Assembly: GCF_000469155.1 (NCBI RefSeq)
Contig: NZ_AWXE01000001.1
Location: 672,155 to 736,154, forward strand
Length of the DNA stretch: 64,000 nucleotides
Source of the DNA: Candidatus Micropelagos thuwalensis
Lineage (GTDB): Bacteria; Pseudomonadota; Alphaproteobacteria; RS24
Direction: 5' to 3'
Below, piece after piece: positions 37,089 through 45,096 of this stretch. How positions within the stretch are numbered: the stretch's first letter is position 1; each line of letters opens with the position of its first letter. The notes beneath the pieces were generated by a model. It was not told where the DNA came from. It saw nothing but the letters and a program-made list of their open reading frames with translations, and did not search any database. A program made the translations under genes and the position numbers.

Positions 37089-38186
37089 ATGTCACATAAT
37101 TCGTTTGGTCATCTTTTTAAATTTACAAGCTGGGGTGAAAGCCACGGACCAGCAATAGGCTGTGTTGTTGATGGCACACCCGCACGCATTCCTTTGCTTG
37201 AAAAAGATATTCAACACTTTCTTGATCGACGCAAGCCCGGGCAAAATCGTTTCACAACGCAAAGGCAAGAACCAGATGAAGTCAAAATCTTGTCAGGCAT
37301 TTTTGAAGACCCTGAAACCGGTGAGCAGGTGACAACAGGCACGCCAATTTCACTTCTAATTGAAAATACTGATCAACGATCAAAAGATTATTCAGATATA
37401 AAGAACAGCTATCGACCAGGACATGCAGATTTCACCTATACCGAAAAATACGGCATTCGGGATTATAGAGGTGGAGGACGCCAATCCGCGCGCGAAACAG
37501 CAACGCGGGTTGCTGCTGGAGCCATTGCGCGCAAAATCATGCCTGAGGTCACTATTGTCGGTTCACTGGTGCAAATGGGGCCGCACTCAATCAATCGAGA
37601 TAATTGGGATGATACAGAAATAGAAAAAAACCCTTTTTGGTGTCCCGATAAGGAAGCCGCCACAATGTGGGAGGACTACCTCGACGGCGTGCGTAAAGCC
37701 GGATCATCGTGTGGTGCGGTCATTGAAGTTACCGCTAAAAATGTACCTGTCGGTCTTGGTGCGCCTATTTACGGCAAATTGGATGCTGATTTAGCCAGCG
37801 CTATGATGAGTATTAATGCCGTTAAAGGTGTTGAAATCGGTGAAGGGTTTGCTGCCGCAGCCTTGTCTGGGGAAATGAACGCCGATGAAATGTCAGCGTC
37901 CCAAAAAGATAGTCAAAATACACCAGAGTTTTCGAGCAATCATGCTGGAGGTATTCTGGGCGGTATCTCAACCGGTCAGGACATCACATTGCGTTTTGCG
38001 GTCAAGCCGACCTCGTCAATTTTGACACCTCGTAAAACCATCACCACATCTGGCGAAGAAACCGAAATCATCACCAAAGGTCGTCATGACCCGTGTGTAG
38101 GCATCCGTGCTGTGCCGGTTGGTGAGGCCATGATGGCTATAGTTCTTGCCGACCATTTCCTCAGAAACCGTGGACAAAACGGATAG
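37089..38186 (+). CDS. aroC: chorismate synthase
   Basis: 365 residues, full length. Signatures: [19 protein letters not shown] at the N-terminus, the central [19 protein letters not shown], and [20 protein letters not shown] near 300. It converts EPSP to chorismate using reduced FMN and is the last common step of aromatic biosynthesis. thiE follows 8 bp later, so the two are probably one transcript. Confidence 0.97.
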   Translation: MSHNSFGHLFKFTSWGESHGPAIGCVVDGTPARIPLLEKDIQHFLDRRKPGQNRFTTQRQEPDEVKILSGIFEDPETGEQVTTGTPISLLIENTDQRSKDYSDIKNSYRPGHADFTYTEKYGIRDYRGGGRQSARETATRVAAGAIARKIMPEVTIVGSLVQMGPHSINRDNWDDTEIEKNPFWCPDKEAATMWEDYLDGVRKAGSSCGAVIEVTAKNVPVGLGAPIYGKLDADLASAMMSINAVKGVEIGEGFAAAALSGEMNADEMSASQKDSQNTPEFSSNHAGGILGGISTGQDITLRFAVKPTSSILTPRKTITTSGEETEIITKGRHDPCVGIRAVPVGEAMMAIVLADHFLRNRGQNG

Positions 38187-38194
38187 AGTTTTCC

Positions 38195-38842
38195 ATGCAA
38201 TGTCGTTTGTACTTGATTACACCGCCGTCTCTCGATTTAGATAGCTTCCCCGACCTATTAGACAAAACGCTCGCAGCCGGAGATGTTGCTTGTCTGCAAT
38301 TACGTCTGAAACAAGCCGATGAGACACCTGTTGCTGACGCTCTCATTCTACAGGCAGCAGAAACACTCCTCCCAATAGCTCATAAACATGATGTGAGTTT
38401 GTTGCTTAATGACCGCCCCGACCTCGCCTTAACGGCTGGCGTAGATGGTGTGCATATCGGTCAGGACGACACGCCTTATGCTGAAGCGCGACAAATACTG
38501 GGTCAGGATGCAATTATCGGCGTAACCTGCCATGATAGCCGTCACCTTGCTATGGTTGCAGGTGAAGAAGGCGCCGACTATGTAGCTTTTGGGGCTTTTT
38601 TTCCAACATCCACCAAAACTTCGTCTACTCAAGCTACCCCCGAGCTACTGACATGGTGGCAAGAAACCACAGAGTTGCCCTGTGTGGCCATCGGTGGCAT
38701 CACAACTGAAAATGCCCCAACATTGGTAAAAGCTGGGGCGGACTTTCTAGCTGTATCTGGCGGTGTTTGGGGTTATGCTCACGGAGCTGAGGAAGCTGTA
38801 AGAGCCTTTAACACACTTTTTGTTTCAACAGATGAAAGCTAG
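38195..38842 (+). CDS. thiE: thiamine-phosphate synthase
   Basis: 215 residues, TIM barrel. The pyrophosphate site is visible as QLRLKQAD and [21 protein letters not shown] is the family signature, and the phosphate loop is [12 protein letters not shown] with AVSGGVWG. It condenses HMP-PP with the thiazole phosphate. No other thi genes or TPP riboswitch are near. Eight bases after aroC. Confidence 0.92.
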   Translation: MQCRLYLITPPSLDLDSFPDLLDKTLAAGDVACLQLRLKQADETPVADALILQAAETLLPIAHKHDVSLLLNDRPDLALTAGVDGVHIGQDDTPYAEARQILGQDAIIGVTCHDSRHLAMVAGEEGADYVAFGAFFPTSTKTSSTQATPELLTWWQETTELPCVAIGGITTENAPTLVKAGADFLAVSGGVWGYAHGAEEAVRAFNTLFVSTDES

Positions 38843-38852
38843 GCTTTTTTTT
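38835..38852 (+). terminator. weak intrinsic terminator-like hairpin at the end of thiE
   Basis: AAAGC (38835-38839) and GCTTT (38843-38847) pair around a 3-base loop formed by the thiE stop codon, followed by a T8 run. The stem is short, so activity is doubtful, although the T tract and position fit. Confidence 0.3.
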
Positions 38853-38916
38853 AGAAACTGAAAGTGTTATCAGTGCGACACGATTGATCTTATTTTTCAG
38901 ATCTTGAGGAGTCAGC

Positions 38917-39480
38917 ATGAAAATCAACGGCAATGAAATCCGCCCCGGTAATGTTATCCAACATAATGGAGAATTATGGGTCGCGGTCAAACTGCAACAT
39001 GTTAAACCTGGTAAAGGTGGTGCCTTTGCCCAGGTCGAACTAAAAAACCTTCTCAACGGATCAAAACTCAATGAAAGATTCCGTTCCGCCGATAAGGTTG
39101 AACGCGTCAGGCTAGAACAAAGAGATTATCAGTTTCTTTATGAAGCCGATAATGCGCTGACCTTTATGGACACGGAAACCTACGACCAAATAGAATTACA
39201 AACAGATTTTGTCGGAGAGCGCGCTGCTTTTTTGCAAGATGGCATGATGGTTGTTGTTGAAATCCATGAAGGCAAGCCAATTGGTGTCCGGCTACCTGAT
39301 CAGGTAACACTGGAAGTTTCCGAGACTGAACCTGTCGTTAAAGGTCAAACGGCGGCGTCATCCAACAAGCCTGCTATCTTAGAAAATGGTATAAGGGTCA
39401 TGGTGCCTCCCTTTGTGGAAGCCGGTGACAAAATTGTTGTGGAAACCAATGAAGTCGCTTACCTGAAGCGTGCCGATTAG
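38917..39480 (+). CDS. efp: elongation factor P
   Basis: 187 residues, three beta-barrel domains. The modification loop [15 protein letters not shown] places the target Lys at 33 (34 in E. coli). The C-terminal signature with [19 protein letters not shown] and [13 protein letters not shown] is complete. It relieves ribosome stalling at polyproline. The next gene's ATG follows its stop directly. Confidence 0.97.
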   Translation: MKINGNEIRPGNVIQHNGELWVAVKLQHVKPGKGGAFAQVELKNLLNGSKLNERFRSADKVERVRLEQRDYQFLYEADNALTFMDTETYDQIELQTDFVGERAAFLQDGMMVVVEIHEGKPIGVRLPDQVTLEVSETEPVVKGQTAASSNKPAILENGIRVMVPPFVEAGDKIVVETNEVAYLKRAD

Positions 39481-40266
39481 ATGCCAGCAACCTCTCCTAC
39501 TCTCAATGTTATGATACTGGCAGCCCGCAAAGCCGCCAGAGATTTACGTCGTGATTTTGGAGAAGTTGAAAACCTTCAGGTCTCAAAAAAAGGGCCCGGT
39601 GATTTTGTATCTAATGCCGACCTGAAAGCAGAAAAAACAATTTTTGAAGAACTTTCACATGCAAGACCGGGCTATGGCTTTATCATGGAAGAAAGTGGCG
39701 TTCATGAAGGCAAAGACAAAACCCATAATTGGATTATCGACCCGTTGGACGGCACAAGTAATTTTCTACATGGCATTCCACATTTTGCTATATCCATCGC
39801 GCTTGAACGTGAAGGTCAGCTTGTTGCCGGTGTTGTTTATAACCCTGTTACCGATGAAATGTATTATGCAGAAAAAGGTTCAGGCGCTTATTTCAATGAT
39901 AAGCGCATGAGGGTTGCCGGACGATCCCGCCTTTCAGATGCCGTATTAGCCTGCGGTATTCCTCACGGTGAGCGCGCAGGGCAGGACGCTTTTGCAAATG
40001 AAATTAAGACACTACTTCCCAAAGTAGCGGGTGTTCGTCGCTTTGGTGCAGCAGCATTAGATTTAGCTTACGTCGCTGCAGGACGCGTTGACGGGTTCTG
40101 GGAGCGTGGGCTATCTTCATGGGATATGGCAGCAGGGGTGGTGCTCGTAAGAGAGGCTGGCGGTGTAGTAACTGATCTCAAAAACACTTCGAATTTCCTC
40201 GAAACAGGCGACATCATAGCTGCCAATGATGTCCTGCATGACAGGCTACTTCCCGAACTTGGCTAA
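39481..40266 (+). CDS. suhB: inositol-1-monophosphatase family protein
   Basis: 261 residues, Mg-dependent phosphatase. Metal-site motifs: EESGVHEG (Glu of motif A), IIDPLDGTSNFLHGIPHFAI (motif B) and SSWDMAAGVVLVREAGG (motif C). Starts immediately after the efp stop (TAGATG). SuhB-type enzymes hydrolyse inositol phosphates and may assist rRNA transcription; CysQ-like activity is a possible alternative. Confidence 0.92.
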   Translation: MPATSPTLNVMILAARKAARDLRRDFGEVENLQVSKKGPGDFVSNADLKAEKTIFEELSHARPGYGFIMEESGVHEGKDKTHNWIIDPLDGTSNFLHGIPHFAISIALEREGQLVAGVVYNPVTDEMYYAEKGSGAYFNDKRMRVAGRSRLSDAVLACGIPHGERAGQDAFANEIKTLLPKVAGVRRFGAAALDLAYVAAGRVDGFWERGLSSWDMAAGVVLVREAGGVVTDLKNTSNFLETGDIIAANDVLHDRLLPELG

Positions 40267-40274
40267 TTTGCACT

Positions 40275-42104
40275 TCAGTTTTGGATGACCTGAAGATTTC
40301 CCTTACTTTCCCCGAATTGAAGATTGGCCAGTCGTTGGTACAGACCTTCTTGTTCGAGTAGTTGCGCGTGAGTACCGGTCGCGATGACCTTTCCGGCGTC
40401 CATGACAATAATCCGGTCAGCTTTAAGAACTGTGGCTAGCCGATGAGCAATGACAAGTGTGGTACGCCCCTCCATTAAGCGTTCCAATGCCATCTGAACC
40501 ACTTTTTCACTTTCGGCATCCAGCGCAGAAGTTGCCTCGTCCAACAGGAGAAGAGGTGCATTTCTTAAAATCGCACGCGCTATAGCAATACGCTGGCGCT
40601 GACCACCACTCAATGTAACCCCGCGTTCACCGAGCACAGTGTCATAGCCGTCGGGCAATTGTCTTACAAATTCATCTGCCAACGCTTTATCAGCCGCAGC
40701 ATAAACTTCATTTGCCGATGCTGAAGGACGTCCGAAAAGAATATTCTGATATACCGTATCAGCAAAAATCACCGTCTCCTGCGGTACAATAGAAATCTGC
40801 TGGCGAATATCCAAAGGGTCGGCTTGCTGAAGGTTTACATCGTCCAGTCCGACAGTCCCGGCAGACGGGTCATAGAAACGCATGAGTAGTTGAAAAACAG
40901 TACTTTTACCGGCACCTGACGGCCCGACCAGAGCTACAGTTTCTCCAGGCGATACAGAGAAAGAAAACTCATCCAGCGCAGCAATTTGTGGTCGCGTCGG
41001 ATAATTAAAAGTCACATCCTTAAATTCAATATGTCCTTCCACCCGTGCGGGCATAGTAACTGGATTTTGCGGCGCTTTGATTTGCGGTTCAACCTCAAGA
41101 ATTTCCACCAAGCGTTCGGTAGCTCCTGCCGCGAGTTGAATATCCCCCCACACCTCAGAAAGCGCTGCAATCGCTGTCGAACATAAAATCGCATAAATAA
41201 TAAACTGCCCAAGCGTGCCGCTGGACATTTCTCCTGTCACCACTTTTTGAGCACCGAGCCACAAAATCCCGACCACACCAGCAAATACCAGCGTAAATGC
41301 CAATGCAGTCAAGAAAGACCGTGCCATCACACGCATCTTTGCTGTAGCAAAAGAGTTTTCGACAATATCTGAAAATTTGCGGCGATCTTCTTCCTCATGC
41401 GTAAATGCTTGCACCACCTGAATAGACTGAATGGTTTCCGATGCCATCGCGCTTGTATCGGCAATTCTATCCTGACTGGCACGGGACAAACGGCGCACCA
41501 TGCGCCCGAATAAAATCATAGGTATAATAATCATCGGCAAAATTAGAACTGCGAGACTACTTAGAGACAGGCTGGTCACACTCAGCATGATAGCTGCACC
41601 GATAAACATGAAAATATTCCGTAAAGCGATTGAAGCAGAGGAGCCAACGACTGTTTTAATTAATGTTGTATCCGCTGTCAGCCGGGATAGCACCTCTCCA
41701 GTTTTTGTTACTTCAAAAAAGGATGGGCTGAGCTTTGTAATATGCGAATAAACCGCAAGTCGGAGGTCAGAAGTCACACGCTCCCCCAACCATGAAACAA
41801 AGTAAAATCGTGAAGCACTTGCAATGCCTATCACCACCGCGACACCCATCATAGCTTTGAAGTAAATATCCACCGCCGTAGCATCCGTTCCGGAGAAACC
41901 ATTATCTATGACATAGCGTACCGCAACTGGTAGCGTCAGGGTGGATACCGCCGCAAGTACCAGCGAAACAAATGCACCTATTACCCGCCATGGATATTGC
42001 AAGATAAAGGGCATAAGAGCCTTGAGCGGCCGGACGTTTTTTGACTTCTGCCTACGACGCGCCTGCTCTTCTAATGTTTGGGCTGGATGAACACTGTCTG
42101 ACAT
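40275..42104 (-). CDS. ABC exporter, MsbA-like (fused permease and ATPase)
   Basis: 609 residues. Six membrane helices occupy about 35-320. The ATPase follows with Walker [10 protein letters not shown] (394-402), Q-loop IVPQETVIF, signature [16 protein letters not shown], Walker [13 protein letters not shown] and switch IAHRLATV. Such half-transporters dimerise to flip lipids or lipid A or to export drugs or peptides; the cargo is not readable here. Convergent with the IMPase gene, with 8 bp between. Confidence 0.92.
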   Translation of the reverse strand: MSDSVHPAQTLEEQARRRQKSKNVRPLKALMPFILQYPWRVIGAFVSLVLAAVSTLTLPVAVRYVIDNGFSGTDATAVDIYFKAMMGVAVVIGIASASRFYFVSWLGERVTSDLRLAVYSHITKLSPSFFEVTKTGEVLSRLTADTTLIKTVVGSSASIALRNIFMFIGAAIMLSVTSLSLSSLAVLILPMIIIPMILFGRMVRRLSRASQDRIADTSAMASETIQSIQVVQAFTHEEEDRRKFSDIVENSFATAKMRVMARSFLTALAFTLVFAGVVGILWLGAQKVVTGEMSSGTLGQFIIYAILCSTAIAALSEVWGDIQLAAGATERLVEILEVEPQIKAPQNPVTMPARVEGHIEFKDVTFNYPTRPQIAALDEFSFSVSPGETVALVGPSGAGKSTVFQLLMRFYDPSAGTVGLDDVNLQQADPLDIRQQISIVPQETVIFADTVYQNILFGRPSASANEVYAAADKALADEFVRQLPDGYDTVLGERGVTLSGGQRQRIAIARAILRNAPLLLLDEATSALDAESEKVVQMALERLMEGRTTLVIAHRLATVLKADRIIVMDAGKVIATGTHAQLLEQEGLYQRLANLQFGESKGNLQVIQN

Positions 42105-42192
42105 TAATAATCCTTAAAGGAGTTATATAATATTTTGTTTGTTATTAAACAATTTGATGTTTGAAAAAACTGTTTTATTCAACCCGCAACGC

Positions 42193-42221
42193 TTGCATAG
42201 ACTGTGTCTAATCGGTATAAG
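42193..42221 (+). promoter_or_regulatory. sigma70-like promoter of rpmE
   Basis: TTGCAT at 42193-42198 and TATAAG at 42216-42221 are separated by 17 bp, about 32 bp before the rpmE ATG. The spacing is ideal and each box has one or two mismatches to consensus. No L31-type leader structure stands out. Confidence 0.5.
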
Positions 42222-42253
42222 GCATCTTAAATTACGATTTGATTGGTTAGATT

Positions 42254-42478
42254 ATGAAAAAAGATATTCATCCAGATTATCACATGATTACTGTTGTGAT
42301 GACAGACGGTTCCACTTTTCAGACCCGCTCAACCTATGGTTCTGAGGGAGATACGCTGACATTGGATATTGATCCATCTACACATCCTGCATGGACAGCT
42401 GGCTCAACTCAGATTGTTGACCGTGGTGGACGTGTAAGCCGCTTTAACAAGAAATTCGACAGCTTCCTGGGTGAATAA
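42254..42478 (+). CDS. rpmE: 50S ribosomal protein L31 (zinc-free form)
   Basis: 74 residues. [20 protein letters not shown] opens as in L31, and [17 protein letters not shown] closes it. The CxxC zinc pairs of the classical form are absent, giving the C-minus variant usual in alphaproteobacteria. Single gene with its own promoter, between the ABC exporter and the DUF1192 gene. Confidence 0.95.
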   Translation: MKKDIHPDYHMITVVMTDGSTFQTRSTYGSEGDTLTLDIDPSTHPAWTAGSTQIVDRGGRVSRFNKKFDSFLGE

Positions 42479-42499
42479 GGGATTATCTTTTATTCTCCT

Positions 42500-42691
42500 C
42501 TAGGCCTTAAAAAGGGCTTCTGCATCTGCGCGGGAACCCTTTTTGCTTTCAAGAACTGCTGTAATCCGCTCAATTTCTGCCTTAAGAGTCGTTATTCTTT
42601 CTTCGAGCTCTTCCAGGCCTAATTGGCTCAAATCTTCATTGATTAGAGCCGACAATGTATCGCTTTTGGGTGCAATTTCTTCTTCCATCAT
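42500..42691 (-). CDS. DUF1192 small coiled-coil protein
   Basis: 63 residues: acidic N-terminus, then the DUF1192 helix DLSQLGLEELEERITTLKAE continuing through IERITAVLESKK and ending RADAEALFKA. Cytoplasmic, function unknown, widespread in alphaproteobacteria. It is divergent from the remnant trcR start at 42856, suggesting the two genes were immediate divergent neighbours before the island arrived. Confidence 0.85.
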   Translation of the reverse strand: MMEEEIAPKSDTLSALINEDLSQLGLEELEERITTLKAEIERITAVLESKKGSRADAEALFKA

Positions 42692-42852
42692 AAGCTAAGC
42701 CTATCATTTGATTGAACAATCTGGCAATACATCAAACATGTGTGACAAATGCATAAATCTCTTTTCTGAAATCTTAAACTGTCCTATAAAGACGCATTCC
42801 CTACTTTGTGGATTTTTTATCTTTGGAGCCCATCGGTTCTAAAAAAGGAGCA
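42692..42852. promoter_or_regulatory. ancestral trcR/DUF1192 intergenic region left of the island
   Basis: No gene is seen here. It ends in AAAAAAGGAGCAAAT directly before an ATG, a strong ribosome binding site five bases from the start codon. That ATG begins MSFPH and then stops (42856-42873). I read this as the original upstream region of trcR, now cut off from the gene. A TATAAA lies at about 42785, but no convincing -35 box accompanies it. Confidence 0.55.
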
Positions 42853-42868
42853 AATATGTCTTTTCCAC
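42853..42868 (+). repeat. left 16-bp direct repeat of the island (att-like, truncated trcR start)
   Basis: AATATGTCTTTTCCAC is identical to 47853-47868, exactly 5,000 bp away. It contains the trcR ATG (42856) and the codons for M-S-F-P, then reads CAC TAA. The ribosome binding site GGAG precedes this copy. This looks like an attachment site or target duplication generated when the island inserted in the first codons of trcR. Confidence 0.75.
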
Positions 42869-43030
42869 ACTAATAAGTTGAACAAGTTTTAGTTCGTGGG
42901 ATGATGACTAATAATATAATAAATTAAAATATAAATAGAAAATTATACAATTTACTGAAGAGTATTTATTAAATAAACACAGCCCGATTGTTGCGACATA
43001 ATCAATTCACAAATCGAAACAATCATCATT

Positions 43031-44173
43031 CTATATAAAATTAGATAAAGGCGGATAAGGCCCTTCAGGCGGCAAATTATTATAGGTTTCAGGTTGAACG
43101 GTAGAGAATTTTTCTCCCGACTTAATCTCGCTGACGCGGCCTCCATTTATACCAAAATACAATGCGATGTCTTGAGGTTTATCCCCTCGCAGTAACATCC
43201 CTTTGATTTTAGCTGCCATCTCATTTGTTACAGTAGGCGCGAAGTGCTTAGTATATCTACTATATCCCTTTTCTCTGATAAAATTTTGTTTTGCCTTAAC
43301 AATCAAATTTCTCGGCTCTGGAACACGCCGCACAGGGACACCGTTCTGCTCTGTCCGATCTAAAATTTTTTGCTCAAGCAGGCCTTCGAATTTATTTATT
43401 AGATTTGGGATTAAGCTCGATAGAGCATTATTTTTTGCAGACATTAAATGGTAACCGTGAGAAAAATATGGCTCCATGTTACCACCAATCGAGAGTTCCT
43501 CCGACATTTGACTTTTTGACTCTGGTTTTTCATTACTGTCTGGAAGACACATCACACCAATATACATACATGGCTTGCCATCTTTTAAATTCCCTACAAG
43601 ATTAGTTAAATACTTAGTAGCTAGGGCGGAAACTGCTTTGCGAGCTTTTTGATGGGACTGATATTTTGAGTCGAGGAATACAAAACCTGAGTAGCCGTCT
43701 TTCTCGAAAATTATTGTAAAGTCAGGTCTAAACCATCCATTTGCAGGTCGATTTTTTAGGCTGCAGACTATCGGTGCATAATCATTTTCATTTATTTCGT
43801 CAGCCCCAACTATTTCTTGGTCATAAAGTATTGTTGCTCGTATTTTTGAAGAAGGGTTCTGCAAACGAACAAAATAGTGAACAGGTAAATCACTTCCTCT
43901 TTCGGATACTACAAAACCCTCAGCCTCAAAAGCTTGAATGATTTGAGAGTAACAAAAGAACTCAAACAATTGTGATAAATCAGGCTGACCCGTCCAAACC
44001 TCTCCTTTACCAAATTTTTGGACTACTGCTGATAACCAAAACTCCAACTCGTCCAGGTCTTCATGCATCTCAACGTAACGAGAGTCTCTCAAAAACGCCC
44101 GCATGGAAATACCAACCCCAAGATTTTTTAGATTGGAGGCCATTACATTGAGGCTATCTGCAAGCTCGTACAT
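43031..44173 (-). CDS. PD-(D/E)XK nuclease part of a DUF2357-type restriction protein, with C-terminal HTH
   Basis: About 380 codons. The nuclease core has SQLFEFFCYSQI (Glu near 71), then GWFRPDFTIIF (Asp near 151) and FVFLDSKYQSHQ (D-x-K near 168-170), the PDDEXK_7 (DUF524) pattern. At about 317-353 a helix-turn-helix follows: MAAKIKGMLLRGDKPQDIAL then YFGINGGRVSEIKSGEKF, ending in a proline-rich tail. The open frame extends upstream of this ATG as KKNIIDEHASR, in register with the end of the DUF2357 gene after a -1 shift in an A8 run (44199-44206). The two are probably one protein of about 690 residues cleaving foreign DNA. Confidence 0.75.
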   Translation of the reverse strand: MYELADSLNVMASNLKNLGVGISMRAFLRDSRYVEMHEDLDELEFWLSAVVQKFGKGEVWTGQPDLSQLFEFFCYSQIIQAFEAEGFVVSERGSDLPVHYFVRLQNPSSKIRATILYDQEIVGADEINENDYAPIVCSLKNRPANGWFRPDFTIIFEKDGYSGFVFLDSKYQSHQKARKAVSALATKYLTNLVGNLKDGKPCMYIGVMCLPDSNEKPESKSQMSEELSIGGNMEPYFSHGYHLMSAKNNALSSLIPNLINKFEGLLEQKILDRTEQNGVPVRRVPEPRNLIVKAKQNFIREKGYSRYTKHFAPTVTNEMAAKIKGMLLRGDKPQDIALYFGINGGRVSEIKSGEKFSTVQPETYNNLPPEGPYPPLSNFI

Positions 44174-44190
44174 TCTGGAGGCATGTTCGT

Positions 44191-45096
44191 CTATAATATT
44201 TTTTTTGTCTCAAAAGATGAAACACCGCCAGCACGAACATCATGTACGTAAGCTTCTTTTTCTCTCAAGATTACAGCTTGTTTTCTAATTTTTTCAGCAC
44301 ATTTAAGTGCCACCCTTAAAAATCGTTGATTATCGGTATTGTTGAAATCATTTGAAGTAGTCTGCTTTGCGAAGATTTGTGGCTCAAAACTTTGAATACC
44401 TCTTCTAGCTAAAGAAGTGGACGTCAGCGGAGCTCTTTGCCAAGTCACCTTGTTTTGCAGCACCTGTTTTATAGCTTTATCAGGCCTGCCCCCCAGCCCT
44501 TTTTCTATAGAAGCTAAAGTATATTTTTTTTTCAGGTAACCAGGCCTATGAATTCCCGAACTTAAACGCTCTATTGCATTAGAAACTTTATTGAGAAAGT
44601 CGAACCGGCTGGGGAAAAAGTAATCTGAGAAAAGACTGCTTCGAATTGAAGACGCACTACCTAAACTACTGGGATTTTGTATAAGGGGGAACTGTAAAAA
44701 AACAGTATTATACCACTCTAGGTAGTTACTGTATTTAGGTTCAACATGACAATGAACGCGGCAAACAATTTCCTCTAATTCAATTTCAAGCAAAACTCGG
44801 CCTGCTCGATTACGGAAAGTATAAAAAATAAAATCATTTGGTTTGCTTTTAGATTTATATAGGGGGTCGTTGAAGTCCTCCAAATCAAGAACCACAAGTC
44901 TATCCCATGAAGTAATATTGAGGTCTAACTGGTTTAGAGTAGCTGAGAGCACTCTTTCACCCTGCTCAAGCTCAAGGCTTATAAGATAATTACCGGTTTC
45001 ATCCAGGTCGACTTCAGCTAATTCAGAGTCTAAAAAGTCGTGATTAAGGATTATCTTTGATGTGTCACCGCGATATTGTTCAAAAAATATTTTCAT
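44191..45096 (-). CDS. DUF2357-like N-terminal part of the island nuclease (McrC-like)
   Basis: 301 codons from the ATG that overlaps the ATPase stop (TGATG); a TTG one codon earlier is possible. The C-terminal third has the DUF2357 hallmarks: VSNAIERLSSGIHRPGYL, then LQNKVTWQRAP and NDFNNTDNQRFLRVALKCAE, which normally leads into a helical linker and nuclease. Here the frame ends at TAG shortly after ETKKIL, while the linker continues in the -1 frame. There are no membrane segments. It likely bridges the AAA ATPase and the nuclease, as McrC does for McrB. Confidence 0.65.
   Translation of the reverse strand: MKIFFEQYRGDTSKIILNHDFLDSELAEVDLDETGNYLISLELEQGERVLSATLNQLDLNITSWDRLVVLDLEDFNDPLYKSKSKPNDFIFYTFRNRAGRVLLEIELEEIVCRVHCHVEPKYSNYLEWYNTVFLQFPLIQNPSSLGSASSIRSSLFSDYFFPSRFDFLNKVSNAIERLSSGIHRPGYLKKKYTLASIEKGLGGRPDKAIKQVLQNKVTWQRAPLTSTSLARRGIQSFEPQIFAKQTTSNDFNNTDNQRFLRVALKCAEKIRKQAVILREKEAYVHDVRAGGVSSFETKKIL

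Noticed and set aside
42869..43030. Hidden gene or CRISPR-like repeat in the AT-rich left end of the island.
   Set aside because: No open frame with a ribosome binding site and no spaced repeats were found; only AT-rich low-complexity sequence.
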